From Bradyrhizobium erythrophlei (GTDB lineage Bacteria > Pseudomonadota > Alphaproteobacteria > Rhizobiales > Xanthobacteraceae), in contig FSRD01000002.1 in the NCBI GenBank assembly GCA_900129675.1, positions 496,001-560,000 of the forward strand: a stretch of 64,000 nucleotides of DNA. Reading direction: 5' to 3'. The notes beneath the pieces are model-generated. The model had not been told where the DNA came from and searched no databases. It saw only the letters and a program-made list of their open reading frames with translations. Shown here in pieces: positions 15,725-24,782 of this stretch (position 1 is the stretch's first letter; each line of letters opens with the position of its first letter). The position numbers were made by a program, and so were the translations under genes.

Positions 15725-17089
15725 ATGATCTGGCCTGAACTCGTGCGCTCGACTTCATTTCGCCGGGCGCTGATGCTGGTGGCGGCGTTGACGGCGATCA
15801 TCGTCGCGCTGTTCGGCTTCGTCTACTGGAAAACCGACAGCTATCTGACGGCACGATCCGATCAGATGATCATGACGCAACTCAACGTCATTTCCCTGCT
15901 GTCGGATCAGCGCCTGCTGGACGCGATCGACGCGCATCTGAGGCAGGATTCGCGCGGTGTCCAGTTCGCCGGCTTGTTCGGAGCCGACGGAAGCCGCCTT
16001 GCCGGCAACATCGCCAGGCTGCCGCCCGGCCTCAAAACCGGAACTCCGGCACATGGCGTCCAGATCATGGCGATACGCGGGTCGAGCCTCGAAAACCGGG
16101 TCGTGCAAGGCGTGGCGCGGCAACTGCCGGATGGCGAGGTGCTGGTGATCGGACGACTCGTCGATGAAACCGTCGATGTCGCCCGCGTCATCGGCCAGGC
16201 GCTCGGGCTTGGTCTGGTGTTTGCGCTGGGCCTCTGCCTGGTGGCGGGCGCGCTGGCGAGCATTCGGGCAAGCAAGCGGGTCGAGGAAGTCAGCACACGG
16301 GTTCAGCGTATTGTTGCCGGCGACCTGCACGAGCGGCTGCCCCAGACCAACGACGGCGATCCGTTCTCGAAACTGGCAGCGATCGTCAACGGCATGCTCG
16401 ACGAAATGGAAACCTTGATCCATGCGCTCGCCGGCGTCGGCAACGACATTGCCCATGACTTGCGAACGCCGTTGACGCGCGCACGCCTGACTCTGGAACG
16501 CGGTCGCGCCAACGCGGTAACCCTCGAGCAGCTTCAGGCCACCGCCGACAAGACGATCACCGGCATCGATCAATCGCTGGCGATCATCACCGCCCTGCTG
16601 CGGCTGGCGGAAATCGAGAACAGCCGGCGCTCCGCCGGCTTCGGTGTCGTTGCTCTCGATCAATTGCTGCGCGAGGTCTGCGACATCTACGAACCGATTG
16701 CGGAAAACAGGGACATCGCCCTGAAGGTCAAGGCCTCGCCGGAATTGTCGGTCCATGGCGATCGCGACTTGTTGATCGAGGCGGTGGCCAACCTCGTCGA
16801 CAACGCCATCAAGTTTACCCCGGCAGGCGGAAGGGTCGATATCGATCTGATCCGCGGCGAAGGTGAAAGCGTGGTGCGCGTCAGCGATACCGGACGCGGT
16901 ATCAGTGAAGGCGAACGCGACGCCGTATTGCGTCGCTTTTATCGCTCGGAAAAAGACCGGAAAACCCCGGGCGTCGGCCTCGGTCTCAACCTGGTTGCGG
17001 CGATTGTGAAATTGCACGGCTTTCGGCTGGCGATCTTTCCCGGTCCCGGTTGCCGGGTGGAAATAGCTTGTCCGGATCAAGTGCCGTGA
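15725..17089 (+). CDS. Membrane sensor histidine kinase
   Basis: A 454-aa kinase. It has TM1 at about 15-36, a periplasmic sensor of about 120 residues, TM2 at about 158-180, then HAMP. The phospho-acceptor His is about 244 in HDLRTPLTRAR, the N box is NLVDNAIKFTP, and the G boxes are DTGRGI and GVGLGLNLV. All catalytic motifs are intact. It is the cognate kinase of the response regulator just upstream and is probably cotranscribed with it. The ligand of the periplasmic domain is unknown. Confidence 0.94.
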   Translation: MIWPELVRSTSFRRALMLVAALTAIIVALFGFVYWKTDSYLTARSDQMIMTQLNVISLLSDQRLLDAIDAHLRQDSRGVQFAGLFGADGSRLAGNIARLPPGLKTGTPAHGVQIMAIRGSSLENRVVQGVARQLPDGEVLVIGRLVDETVDVARVIGQALGLGLVFALGLCLVAGALASIRASKRVEEVSTRVQRIVAGDLHERLPQTNDGDPFSKLAAIVNGMLDEMETLIHALAGVGNDIAHDLRTPLTRARLTLERGRANAVTLEQLQATADKTITGIDQSLAIITALLRLAEIENSRRSAGFGVVALDQLLREVCDIYEPIAENRDIALKVKASPELSVHGDRDLLIEAVANLVDNAIKFTPAGGRVDIDLIRGEGESVVRVSDTGRGISEGERDAVLRRFYRSEKDRKTPGVGLGLNLVAAIVKLHGFRLAIFPGPGCRVEIACPDQVP

Positions 17090-17294
17090 TGATGCGGTGA
17101 AATGCCGTCATGGTTCACTCCGGTGATGAGTTTCAAACGACATCATCATGCAGCGCCGCAGCGCTGGAATCGATTATCAAGCGATTCAAGGTTGTGACGT
17201 TGCCTTGAGCGCGAGGCGTCGTTCCGGGCCAATCAATGGTTCCCGCTGGAACCCCTCCGAATCTTACGCGTTGTCTCTGCAACGGAGGTATCCC

Positions 17295-17516
17295 ATGGCT
17301 GAGAAATTCGATCCGGCGGCGCACGACAAGCACGCCGCCAATCCCGGTGAGGCGCATGCGGCCGATCGGGAGATCCATGCGAAACTCGAGGCCGGCCTGA
17401 TGGACAGCTTTCCGGCTTCCGATCCCGTCAGCGCCACGCAACCGGCGCCGTCGAAACATGACCGCGATCGCGAAAACGAATCGCTCTGGGAAAGGGTCTT
17501 CGCGGTTTTCCGCTAG
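17295..17516 (+). CDS. Small hydrophilic protein, 73 aa
   Basis: ATG 17295 follows GGAGGT at 17284. The protein is charged and His/Ala-rich at the N-terminus, carries LEAGLMDSFPASDPVSATQP in the middle, a motif seen in many short rhizobial hypothetical proteins, and ends in an amphipathic WERVFAVFR. No enzyme domain is present. The role is unknown. Confidence 0.75.
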   Translation: MAEKFDPAAHDKHAANPGEAHAADREIHAKLEAGLMDSFPASDPVSATQPAPSKHDRDRENESLWERVFAVFR

Positions 17517-17583
17517 GCGCGATGCGGAACGCGTCATATCGCCGCGAATTGCTTTCCTGATAATTTCATTGGAGGAACATGCG

Positions 17584-17859
17584 ATGATCAAACGTCTAGT
17601 GGTGGCTGCCGTCGCGGTGGCGGGAATTTCGTTGGCGATGCCGGCTGGCGCTGAGGAAGTCGGCGTCGGGGTCGGTCCCGGTGGTGTCGGTGTCACCGTC
17701 GGTACCGGACATGGCGACCGTGATCGCGACCGTGAGGTGATCCGCGAGCGTGAATACCGGGATCGTGATCGCGACGAAACCGTCGTCATCAAGCGCGGTC
17801 ACGACCACGACCGCGATTTCGACCGTGATCGCAAGGTCATCATCGACCGCGATCGCTGA
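17584..17859 (+). CDS. Exported Arg/Asp-repeat protein, 91 aa
   Basis: ATG 17584 follows GGAGGAACATGCG. A clear signal peptide (MIKRLVVAAVAVAGISLAMPAGA) is followed by a Gly/Val stretch (VGVGVGPGGVGVTVGTG) and a tail of alternating Arg-Asp repeats with a few His. The mature protein would be periplasmic and highly charged, possibly cation-binding or disordered. A strong terminator follows 22 nt after the stop. Confidence 0.8.
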   Translation: MIKRLVVAAVAVAGISLAMPAGAEEVGVGVGPGGVGVTVGTGHGDRDRDREVIREREYRDRDRDETVVIKRGHDHDRDFDRDRKVIIDRDR

Positions 17860-17881
17860 CGGCGTTGCGTAGAGTTTGGGG

Positions 17882-17913
17882 GAACGGCCTCCGATGCGGA
17901 GGCCGTTCTTTTA
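17882..17913 (+). terminator. Rho-independent terminator
   Basis: GAACGGCCTCC and GGAGGCCGTTC form a perfect 11-bp stem around a 5-nt loop and are followed by TTTT. It lies after the Arg/Asp-repeat gene and separates it from the convergent slyX-trhO pair. Confidence 0.9.
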
Positions 17914-17922
17914 AGTGGACAC

Positions 17923-18138
17923 TCAATAATGCGGCGGCGGGTCGTTTGCCGGGCCGGTCGCGTGGCTTTCCGCTTCCTGCACACGCTCCTTCAGCGCCGC
18001 GATCTGGCGTGTCAGCGCATCGATCTGCTGCCATTGCGCGGTGATAGTCAGGTTCAACATCTCGATGGTCTCGTCCTGGAATGTCAGCCGCACCTCCAGC
18101 GCGTCGATGCGGTCGCTCAGCGCCTTCGCCTCATTCAT
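17923..18138 (-). CDS. slyX: SlyX family protein
   Basis: A 71-aa coiled-coil protein (LSDRIDALEVRLTFQDETIEMLNLTI, then QIAALKERV and PPPHY at the end), which matches SlyX in length and heptad pattern. Its function is still unclear in the family. The start (18138) overlaps the trhO stop by 8 nt (ATGAATGA), so the two are translationally coupled. Confidence 0.88.
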   Translation of the reverse strand: MNEAKALSDRIDALEVRLTFQDETIEMLNLTITAQWQQIDALTRQIAALKERVQEAESHATGPANDPPPHY

Positions 18139-18883
18139 CGGAAGCCCCGTCCGTTCCGCACTCGCGCAAGCCGTGTCCCAGCGCGACGCGTTCGTCGAAC
18201 ACAAAACAGTCACCGCGCCAGCGGCTTTGGTCTTCCGGCACGCCCTCCAGATATCGCAGGATGCCGCCCTTGAGATGATAGACCTCGGCAAAGCCGCGCG
18301 AGAGTAGATAGGCGCTGGCTTTTTCGCATCTGATGCCGCCGGTACAGAACATCGCGATCTTTCGGTGCTTTGCCGGATCGAGATGTTGGGCGGCAAATTC
18401 CCTGAACTGGCCAAAGCTCCGGATGCCTGGATCCACCGCGCCTTCAAAGGTCCCCATCGCGACCTCGAAGGCGTTGCGGGTATCGATCACGAGCGTGTCG
18501 GAGGCCGCGATCAGCGCGTTCCAGTCGGCGGGATCGACATAGGTGCCGACCTGTCGCGTTGGATCGACCTCCGCATCGCCGAGCGTGACGATTTCCTTCT
18601 TCAGCCGCACCTTCATCCGTCCAAACGGCATGGTTGAGCTGGACGAGAATTTCAGCTCGAGATTGTCGAGCCGGCCGCCGAACAGGGGGCCATGTTGCAA
18701 CTCGCCCACGTACGCTTCGATGGCCTCCGGCGTGCCGGCAACCGTGCCGTTGATGCCCTCCCGCGCCAGCAGCACGCTGCCCTTCAGCCCAAGGCGGGCG
18801 CAGACTTCGCGCAGCGGTTCGCGCAGCTCCCGGAAATCCGGGATCCGGGCAAATTGATAGAAAGCGGCGACCTTGTGGGACAT
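18131..18883 (-). CDS. trhO: tRNA uridine-5-hydroxylase, rhodanese-like (TrhO/YceA)
   Basis: A 250-aa protein with an N-terminal acylphosphatase-like domain (LLAREGINGTVAG) and a rhodanese domain whose active-site loop is CTGGIRCEK, with catalytic Cys about 180. TrhO proteins use O2 to hydroxylate U34 of certain tRNAs. The C-terminus beyond the rhodanese domain is shortened compared with the roughly 300-aa bacterial standard. It heads a two-gene unit with slyX. Confidence 0.9.
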   Translation of the reverse strand: MSHKVAAFYQFARIPDFRELREPLREVCARLGLKGSVLLAREGINGTVAGTPEAIEAYVGELQHGPLFGGRLDNLELKFSSSSTMPFGRMKVRLKKEIVTLGDAEVDPTRQVGTYVDPADWNALIAASDTLVIDTRNAFEVAMGTFEGAVDPGIRSFGQFREFAAQHLDPAKHRKIAMFCTGGIRCEKASAYLLSRGFAEVYHLKGGILRYLEGVPEDQSRWRGDCFVFDERVALGHGLRECGTDGASDE

Positions 18884-19076
18884 CTCGGGGGTTTATCAGC
18901 CAGCCGGGGGAGGGGAAACCCCGCAAAATAGTGATCATTCCAGCGTTCACCAGGCAGGGCTGGGACGCCAAATCTCTGGTATGCCAGCCATTGCCCTGCC
19001 CGGGATGAATGTGTCATGTAACCCCGTTTGCGCCGGGGCAAACGCAGCAAAACAACGGTCAAGTGAGCAATCTGTC

Positions 19077-20663
19077 ATGAGGAATTTCCATTTCGCCGGC
19101 CGCTCGACGGTCCACGCCCAGAACGCGATGGTGGCGACGTCGCATCCGGCGGCGGCGTTGGTGGCGGTCGACGTGATGCGCGCCGGCGGCACCGCCGTGG
19201 ACGCTGCGATCGCGGCCTCCGCGCTGCTGGCGGTGATCGAGCCGCAATCGACCGGGATCGGCGGCGACTGCTTCGCGCTGGTGCAGCCCAAAGGCGAGGG
19301 CAAGATCACGGCCTATAACGGCTCGGGCCGCGCGCCGATGGCGGCAACGGCCGAATGGTATCTGGAACGCAAGATGCATTCGGTGCCGCTGACGTCGGCG
19401 CATGCGGTCAGCATTCCCGGCGCCATCGATGCCTGGGACACGCTGCTGCGCGATCACGGCAAGCTCGGTTTCGACACCTTGCTGCAGCCCGCGATCAAGG
19501 CTGCGGAAGAAGGCTACATCGTTGCCCCGCGCATCGCCTTCGACTGGAAGAACGGCTTTGACAAGCTGAAGAACGGCACCAACACCGCGCGCTATCTGCT
19601 GCCGCATGGCAAGCCCGCGGTCGCCGGCGACGTGATCCATCAGCCCGAACTCGGCAAGACGCTGCGCGCGATCGCCAAGGGTGGCCGCGATGCGTTCTAC
19701 AGCGGCGAGATTGCCGCCGACATGGTCGATACCCTGCGCGGCATCGGCGGTCTGCACACGCTGGAAGATTTCGCCGCGCATTCGACCGAGACCACGTCGC
19801 CGATCGGCACCATCTATAAGGGCCACGACGTCTGGCAGTGCCCGCCGAACGGCCCGGGCATCACCATGCTGGTCATGCTGAACATCCTCTCCCGCTTCGA
19901 CCTGACGAAGTTTCCGGCGCTCAGCGTCGAGCGCTTCCACCTGGAAGCTGAAGCGGCGCGCATTGCCTATATGATGCGGGAGCAATATATCGGCGATCCC
20001 CAGCAGGTTCACGTCGACGTCGCCGGCATTCTGGCAAAGGAATTCGCCGAGGAGCATATCAGCAAGATCCGGATGGACGGGCTGCTTGATCTGCCCAACG
20101 TCGCGCCGCCGATGAATCCCTCGACCGTCTACATCACCGTGGTCGACAAGGACCGTAATGTCTGCTCGTTCATCAACTCGATCGCGCACTCCTTCGGTTC
20201 GGCGATCGTGTCGAACAAGACCGGCATTCTGCTGCAGAATCGCGCCGGCGGCTTCCGTATCCAGCCCGGCCATCCCAACTGCATCGCGCCGGGCAAGCGG
20301 CCGCTGCACACGATCATTCCGAGCCTTGCGACCAAAAACGGCCGCGCGGTGATGCCGTTCGGCGTGATGGGCGGGCAGTATCAGCCGGTCGGCCAGACCC
20401 ACGTGCTGACCAACATGCTGGACTACGGCTGCGACGTGCAGGAAGCGATCGATATGCCGCGCGGCCTGCATTACGAGGGCGTCTACCAGCTCGAGGACAG
20501 CGTGCCGGCCGACATCGTCGACGGCCTGAAAAAGATCGGGCACAAGACCACCAGCGTGGTCGGCCCCCTCGGCGGCGGCCAGGCGATCTGGATCGACTGG
20601 GACAAGGGCACGCTGACCGGCGGTTCCGATCCGCGCAAGGATGGTTGCGCGCTGGGGTATTGA
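19077..20663 (+). CDS. Gamma-glutamyltransferase family protein (Ntn hydrolase)
   Basis: A 528-aa protein from ATG 19077, the start of family similarity. GGT landmarks are ATSHPAAALVAVDVMRAGG, STGIGGDCFAL, and an autoprocessing site at NPSTVYITVVD with candidate nucleophile Thr about 350. The usual TTH after cleavage reads TVY. No signal peptide is present, so the enzyme would be cytoplasmic, unlike classical periplasmic GGT. That fits GGT-like amidohydrolases acting on other amides (oxamate amidohydrolase is one known case). The FAD oxidoreductase downstream may be functionally linked. Confidence 0.88.
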   Translation: MRNFHFAGRSTVHAQNAMVATSHPAAALVAVDVMRAGGTAVDAAIAASALLAVIEPQSTGIGGDCFALVQPKGEGKITAYNGSGRAPMAATAEWYLERKMHSVPLTSAHAVSIPGAIDAWDTLLRDHGKLGFDTLLQPAIKAAEEGYIVAPRIAFDWKNGFDKLKNGTNTARYLLPHGKPAVAGDVIHQPELGKTLRAIAKGGRDAFYSGEIAADMVDTLRGIGGLHTLEDFAAHSTETTSPIGTIYKGHDVWQCPPNGPGITMLVMLNILSRFDLTKFPALSVERFHLEAEAARIAYMMREQYIGDPQQVHVDVAGILAKEFAEEHISKIRMDGLLDLPNVAPPMNPSTVYITVVDKDRNVCSFINSIAHSFGSAIVSNKTGILLQNRAGGFRIQPGHPNCIAPGKRPLHTIIPSLATKNGRAVMPFGVMGGQYQPVGQTHVLTNMLDYGCDVQEAIDMPRGLHYEGVYQLEDSVPADIVDGLKKIGHKTTSVVGPLGGGQAIWIDWDKGTLTGGSDPRKDGCALGY

Positions 20664-20874
20664 GGCGTCGCTGCTTCTTACTCTTTCCGATCGTTTCATT
20701 GGCAGGAAAGTGGAACCGGCGCCGTCCTCACGGCACCGCGTTCCTCCATTCGGAACAACATCTTATCGTCTCTGTTAAGACGATGAGGCGCAGGCGTGCG
20801 CCGCGATACTTTGCGCCAGCGTCAGAGGTTTTGTTATCAGCGTTCTCGATCCAGACGATACCGAGCAGGCCGAT

Positions 20875-22083
20875 TTGCGTGGCGGCTGTTCGCCGCGGTT
20901 TGCGGTCGCCGGACAACCGGTCCGCCGCGAAGTCGGCGAGAACATCAAATGCGATGCACTTATCATCGGCGCCGGCATTACCGGATCGCTGATCGCCGAG
21001 CGACTGACGCGTCAGGGTCTGAACGTCGCCATCATCGATCGCGAATTGCCCGGGCGCGGCAGCACCGCCGCCAGCACGTCGATGCTGCTGTGGGAGATCG
21101 ACCGTTCGCTGACCGAATTGACTGAGGCCTATGGCTTCGAGCGGGCGTCGCGCGCTTATCGCGCCAGCCTTGCCGCGGTCACCGGCCTGAAATCGCTGGT
21201 GCTGCAGCTCGGCATCGCCTGCGACATGCGCGACAAGGATTCGCTTTATCTGGCTGCGGGCGATACCAGCGCTGAATTGCTTGGAGAACATCAGCTTCGA
21301 ATGCGCGCCGGTCTGCCCGGCGATTTTCTGGACCATGCGCCGCTGCTCGATGGCTACGGGATCGCACGCGCCGGTGCGATCGTGTCGCCGGGCGCGGCCG
21401 ACGCCGATCCCATGCAGTTGGTGCGTGGTCTGCTGCGGCTGGCTGTTACCCGCGGCGCTCGCCTGTTCGAGGGAGAAGCCGTCGAATTCGACACGGCCGC
21501 GCGCTCGGTCGGCGTTCAGCTCAATAACGGCCGCCAGATCGAGGCACGTTCGGTCGTGCTCGCCACTGGCTATGTCATGCCCGATATCGTTCTTTCGACT
21601 ATTCAGACGGTATCTTCGAGCTGGGCGATCGCGACCACGCCGCAGCCGCAGAACATCTGGAAGGACGCCGCGATGATCTGGGAGAACAGAAAGGATTATC
21701 TCTATGCGCGAACAACGCGGGCGGGACGGATTATCATCGGCGGCGAGGACAGCGAGGAAGAGATCGAACCCGAGCGGCGCGATCGCCTGATCCTGGAGAA
21801 ATCCAGGGCATTGGCACAAAAGCTCGCATCACTCTGGCCGGTTGCGAACACAGAGATCGAATTCCGCTGGTCCGGCACCTTCGATACCACACGCGACGGC
21901 CTGCCGCTGATCGGCCCCGTCCCCGACGCCAAAGGCATCTATGCCGCCTACGGCTATGGTGGCAACGGGATCACGTTCAGTTTTATGGCCGCGCAATTGA
22001 TCGGTGATTTGATCGCAGGCTCGACTTCGCCACTGCTGCGCGATTTCGCGCTGGACCGGAACGACGGAATGGCTGCCCTCTGA
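20875..22083 (+). CDS. FAD-dependent oxidoreductase (DAO family)
   Basis: About 402 aa. It has the Rossmann motif DALIIGAGITGSLIAERL near residue 28, and a DAO C-terminus (LPLIGPVPDAKGIYAAYGYGGNGITFS). The family oxidises amino acids, sarcosine or glycerol-3-phosphate. The start is uncertain: TTG at 20875 is the first usable codon, yet coding-like sequence extends in frame to about 20776 without ATG or GTG. It follows the GGT-like gene by 211 nt, a stretch where nothing else was seen. Confidence 0.85.
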   Translation: MRGGCSPRFAVAGQPVRREVGENIKCDALIIGAGITGSLIAERLTRQGLNVAIIDRELPGRGSTAASTSMLLWEIDRSLTELTEAYGFERASRAYRASLAAVTGLKSLVLQLGIACDMRDKDSLYLAAGDTSAELLGEHQLRMRAGLPGDFLDHAPLLDGYGIARAGAIVSPGAADADPMQLVRGLLRLAVTRGARLFEGEAVEFDTAARSVGVQLNNGRQIEARSVVLATGYVMPDIVLSTIQTVSSSWAIATTPQPQNIWKDAAMIWENRKDYLYARTTRAGRIIIGGEDSEEEIEPERRDRLILEKSRALAQKLASLWPVANTEIEFRWSGTFDTTRDGLPLIGPVPDAKGIYAAYGYGGNGITFSFMAAQLIGDLIAGSTSPLLRDFALDRNDGMAAL

Positions 22084-22148
22084 AAAATGGCTATGGAAAT
22101 GACCCATCTTGGGCTAGAGACGTTCGTTCTTCAGAAGAGGTATTCAAG

Positions 22149-22610
22149 ATGCGGTCTTCCCGACGCACAATCTTCAAAACCGCCGTCGCGGCGATAGCGG
22201 CCGCGGTTTCTACGCCCGTTGTTATTGCCACGATGGCATCAGCCCAGACCGCAGGAAAACCCATGACCACAGCATCAGGTTTGCAGATCATCGACAGCAC
22301 TGTCGGCACCGGCGCTTCGCCGAAACCCGGCCAGACCTGCGTCATGCATTACACCGGCTGGCTCTACGAAAACGGCGTGAAGGGCAAGAAATTCGACTCT
22401 TCCGTCGACCGCAACGAGCCGTTCGAATTTCCGATCGGACAGCACAGGGTGATCGCCGGTTGGGACGAGGGCGTCGCCACCATGAAGGTCGGCGGCAAGC
22501 GCACGCTGATCATCCCGCCCGCGCTCGGCTATGGCGCCCGCGGCGCCGGCAGTGTGATCCCGCCCAACGCGACGCTGATGTTCGATGTCGAATTGCTCGC
22601 AGTGAAATAA
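22149..22610 (+). CDS. FKBP-type peptidyl-prolyl cis-trans isomerase, exported
   Basis: A 153-aa protein. An N-terminal signal (with RR then a hydrophobic Ala/Val core ending SAQ) precedes a single FKBP domain: VMHYTGWLYENG, KKFDSSVDRNEPFEF, VIAGWDEGV and PPALGYG. It acts as a periplasmic prolyl isomerase and folding helper. The stop lies 22 nt before the next gene, so cotranscription is possible. Confidence 0.93.
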   Translation: MRSSRRTIFKTAVAAIAAAVSTPVVIATMASAQTAGKPMTTASGLQIIDSTVGTGASPKPGQTCVMHYTGWLYENGVKGKKFDSSVDRNEPFEFPIGQHRVIAGWDEGVATMKVGGKRTLIIPPALGYGARGAGSVIPPNATLMFDVELLAVK

Positions 22611-22632
22611 GCGCCGCGAGGGAGCGCGTATC

Positions 22633-23613
22633 GTGAAGGTCTCCATCCTCGACGATTATTTCGACACGCTGCGCACCCTCGACTGCTTTCGCAAGCTCGA
22701 CGGACATGACGTCACGATCTGGAACGATCACCTTCAGGAGGTCGACGCGCTGGCGGAACGCCTGCGCGACACCGAAGCGCTGGTGCTGATCCGCGAGCGG
22801 ACGCAAATCCGCACGCCACTTCTGGAGCGGCTGCCGAAGCTGAAGTTGATCAGTCAGCGCAGCGTCTATCCCCATATCGACATCGACACCTGCACCCGGC
22901 TCGGCATCGTCGTGTCGTCGGGCCAGCACGCCGATACGCCGTCCTATGCCACCGCCGAATTCACCTGGGGCCTGATCCTCTCGGCGATGCGCGCGATCCC
23001 GCAGCAGATGGCGGCGTTGAAGGCCGGCAAATGGCAGATCGGCGTCGGCCACACCTTGCGCGGCAAGACACTCGGCATCTACGGCTACGGGCGGATCGGC
23101 GCGGTCGTTGCCGGCTACGGCAAGGCGTTCGGCATGAAGGTGCTGGTATGGGCGCGGGAAGCGGCGCTGGCGAAAGCGCGCGCCGACGGTTACGAGACCG
23201 CCAGCAGCAAGGCGGACTTCTTCGAGCGATGCGATGTGCTCTCGCTGCATATGCGCCTGGTCGACGCCACCCGCGGCATCGTCAAGCCGGACGATCTCGC
23301 GCGCATGAAGCCGACGGCGCTCCTGGTCAATACCAGCCGCGCGCCGCTGATCGAGCCGAACGCGCTGGTCGATGCACTGCGGGCCGGGCGGCCCGGCATG
23401 GCGGCGGTGGACGTCTACGAGAAGGAACCGCTGCGCGATGTCAACGATCCCCTGCTGACCATGGACAACGTCGTTTGCACCCCGCATCTCGGCTACGTCT
23501 CGCGCGATGAATACGAAATCCAGTTCACGGACATCTTTGACCAGATCGTGGCTTACGCCGCGGGTAGCCCGACGAACGTGGTCAATCCCGATGTGATGGG
23601 AAAGCGGCGGTGA
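22633..23613 (+). CDS. D-2-hydroxyacid dehydrogenase family protein
   Basis: A 326-aa protein with a GTG start at 22633 preceded by GAGGGAG. The NAD-binding motif is GIYGYGRIG, with Arg in NTSRAPLIE, Glu in DVYEKEP and His in CTPHLGY as the catalytic set. It reduces a 2-oxo acid or oxidises a D-2-hydroxy acid with NAD(P)H. The substrate is not readable from sequence; phosphoglycerate dehydrogenase is unlikely because no ACT-type C-terminal domain is present. Confidence 0.92.
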   Translation: MKVSILDDYFDTLRTLDCFRKLDGHDVTIWNDHLQEVDALAERLRDTEALVLIRERTQIRTPLLERLPKLKLISQRSVYPHIDIDTCTRLGIVVSSGQHADTPSYATAEFTWGLILSAMRAIPQQMAALKAGKWQIGVGHTLRGKTLGIYGYGRIGAVVAGYGKAFGMKVLVWAREAALAKARADGYETASSKADFFERCDVLSLHMRLVDATRGIVKPDDLARMKPTALLVNTSRAPLIEPNALVDALRAGRPGMAAVDVYEKEPLRDVNDPLLTMDNVVCTPHLGYVSRDEYEIQFTDIFDQIVAYAAGSPTNVVNPDVMGKRR

Positions 23614-23643
23614 TGTTGGACGCGTTGAGCGCCGCTCTATCAA

Positions 23644-23729
23644 CGTCATGCCCGGGCTTGTCCCGGGCATCCACGTCCTTCTGACTCTCAGCCAAGACGT
23701 GGATGGCCGGGACAAGCCCGGCCATGACG
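23644..23729. repeat. Palindromic intergenic repeat
   Basis: CGTCATGCCCGGGCTTGTCC at the left and its near-inverse, ending CCCGGCCATGACG, at the right enclose CCACGTC/GACGTGG, giving an 86-bp imperfect hairpin between two genes. Dispersed repeats of this look are frequent in Bradyrhizobium. It may act in transcript 3'-end stability. Confidence 0.75.
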
Positions 23730-23750
23730 ATGACCGCAAGCGGGGAGAGG

Positions 23751-23786
23751 TAAGAAAAGAGACCGGCCCAAACGGACCGGTCTCTT
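23751..23786 (-). terminator. Rho-independent terminator of the csbD gene
   Basis: On the minus strand AGAGACCGG and CCGGTCTCT form a 9-bp stem and are followed by TTTCTTA. It is 25 nt after the CsbD-family stop codon. Confidence 0.75.
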
Positions 23787-23810
23787 CGATTCCAATCGAA
23801 CCAGCGCCGA

Positions 23811-24026
23811 TCAGAGATTCTTGTTCGCTGCGGCCGCCGCCTCGTTGGCGGCGTTTTTCGCCGCTTCCTTGGCGTCGCCGACGGCCTTCTGGCCCTTGCC
23901 CTTCACTTCCTGAATCACACCTTCGCCCTGCAGGCGATCGGAACCGGTAGCCTCGCCGATGCCCTGCTTGGCCTTGCCGATGGCCTCGTTGGTCGCGCCT
24001 TTGATCTTGTCTGCGGTTGCGCCCAT
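23811..24026 (-). CDS. CsbD family stress-response protein
   Basis: A 71-aa CsbD protein (DKIKGATNEAIGKAKQGIGEATG, then LQGEGVIQEVKGKGQKAVGDAK) with an Ala/Asn-rich helical tail. CsbD proteins are small, very hydrophilic and induced by general stress in many bacteria; the molecular role is unknown. Start ATG 24026 follows GGAGAG. It stands alone with its own terminator. Confidence 0.92.
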   Translation of the reverse strand: MGATADKIKGATNEAIGKAKQGIGEATGSDRLQGEGVIQEVKGKGQKAVGDAKEAAKNAANEAAAAANKNL

Positions 24027-24151
24027 GGGAACTCTCCTTTGTTAAGCGTCGACAGGACAAGCCTCGTATGCGCCGATCGTTCCTTTATTGATCTGGTCTG
24101 CGATCACGGTTTTATGTACCGTTCACGAATGAACATTCCAGCGAAAGCAGC

Positions 24152-24691
24152 ATGATGTCAGGCTCTCACGATCACACCGATTCCGGTCATTCCCACGGCG
24201 ATCATTCTCATTCCCACGATCACGACGAGCGCTGGAAGCATGACGGCGTCCGCGTCATTCCCGGCAATCAGCTCGATCCCAACGTGCCGTCGACCGCCGG
24301 CATGGACCGCAAGGCTGCGATCAACTTCGCGCGCGTCGGGGCGCAGAAATTATGGGCGGGCACCGTCACCATCAGGCCCGACGCCAAGACCGGCGCGCAT
24401 CATCACGGCCATCTCGAAAGCATCATCTATGTCGTGAAGGGCAAGGCGCGGATGCGCTGGGGCGAGCACCTGCAGTTCATCGCGGAAGCCGGTCCCGGCG
24501 ATTTCATTTTCGTGCCGCCTTACGTGCCGCATCAGGAAATCAATGCCAGCCGCGACGAGACGCTCGAATGCGTCCTGGTGCGCAGCGACGGCGAGGCTGT
24601 CGCGATCAATCTCGACATCGAGCCGGTGGAAAAGCCGGAGACGGTGCTGTGGGTCGATCCCGTGCACCGGGACCCGGCGGAGAAGAAATAA
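24152..24691 (+). CDS. Cupin domain protein with His-rich N-terminus
   Basis: A 179-aa protein. The first 30 residues hold about ten His in HSHGDHSHSHDHDE, a likely metal-binding tail. The cupin core has GAHHHGHLESIIYVVKG (metal ligands His-His-Glu) and PGDFIFVPPYVPHQEIN (final His). It is a single-domain metal cupin, possibly an isomerase, dioxygenase or sensor. It converges on the amidohydrolase with a palindromic repeat between. Confidence 0.87.
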   Translation: MMSGSHDHTDSGHSHGDHSHSHDHDERWKHDGVRVIPGNQLDPNVPSTAGMDRKAAINFARVGAQKLWAGTVTIRPDAKTGAHHHGHLESIIYVVKGKARMRWGEHLQFIAEAGPGDFIFVPPYVPHQEINASRDETLECVLVRSDGEAVAINLDIEPVEKPETVLWVDPVHRDPAEKK

Positions 24692-24695
24692 TCTC

Positions 24696-24781
24696 CGTCA
24701 TTGCGAGGAGCGATAGCGACGAAGCAATCCATTCTTTCTTTGCTTGGAGAGATGGATTGCTTCGCTTCGCTCGCAATGACG
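24696..24781. repeat. Dispersed palindromic repeat, copy 1
   Basis: CGTCATTGCGAGGAGCG and CGCTCGCAATGACG are the ends, and GAAGCAATCCAT and ATGGATTGCTTC the inner arms. A second copy of the same family is at 27595-27677. It fills the gap between two convergent genes. Confidence 0.88.
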
Positions 24782-24782
24782 A

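Noticed and set aside
19059..20699. Long minus-strand frame opposite the GGT-like gene
   Set aside because: Arg/His/Gln-rich translation without motifs; the plus strand encodes a full Ntn hydrolase.
22510..24060. Minus-strand frame covering the hydroxyacid dehydrogenase and csbD
   Set aside because: It runs through a palindromic repeat and a terminator and overlaps two real genes.
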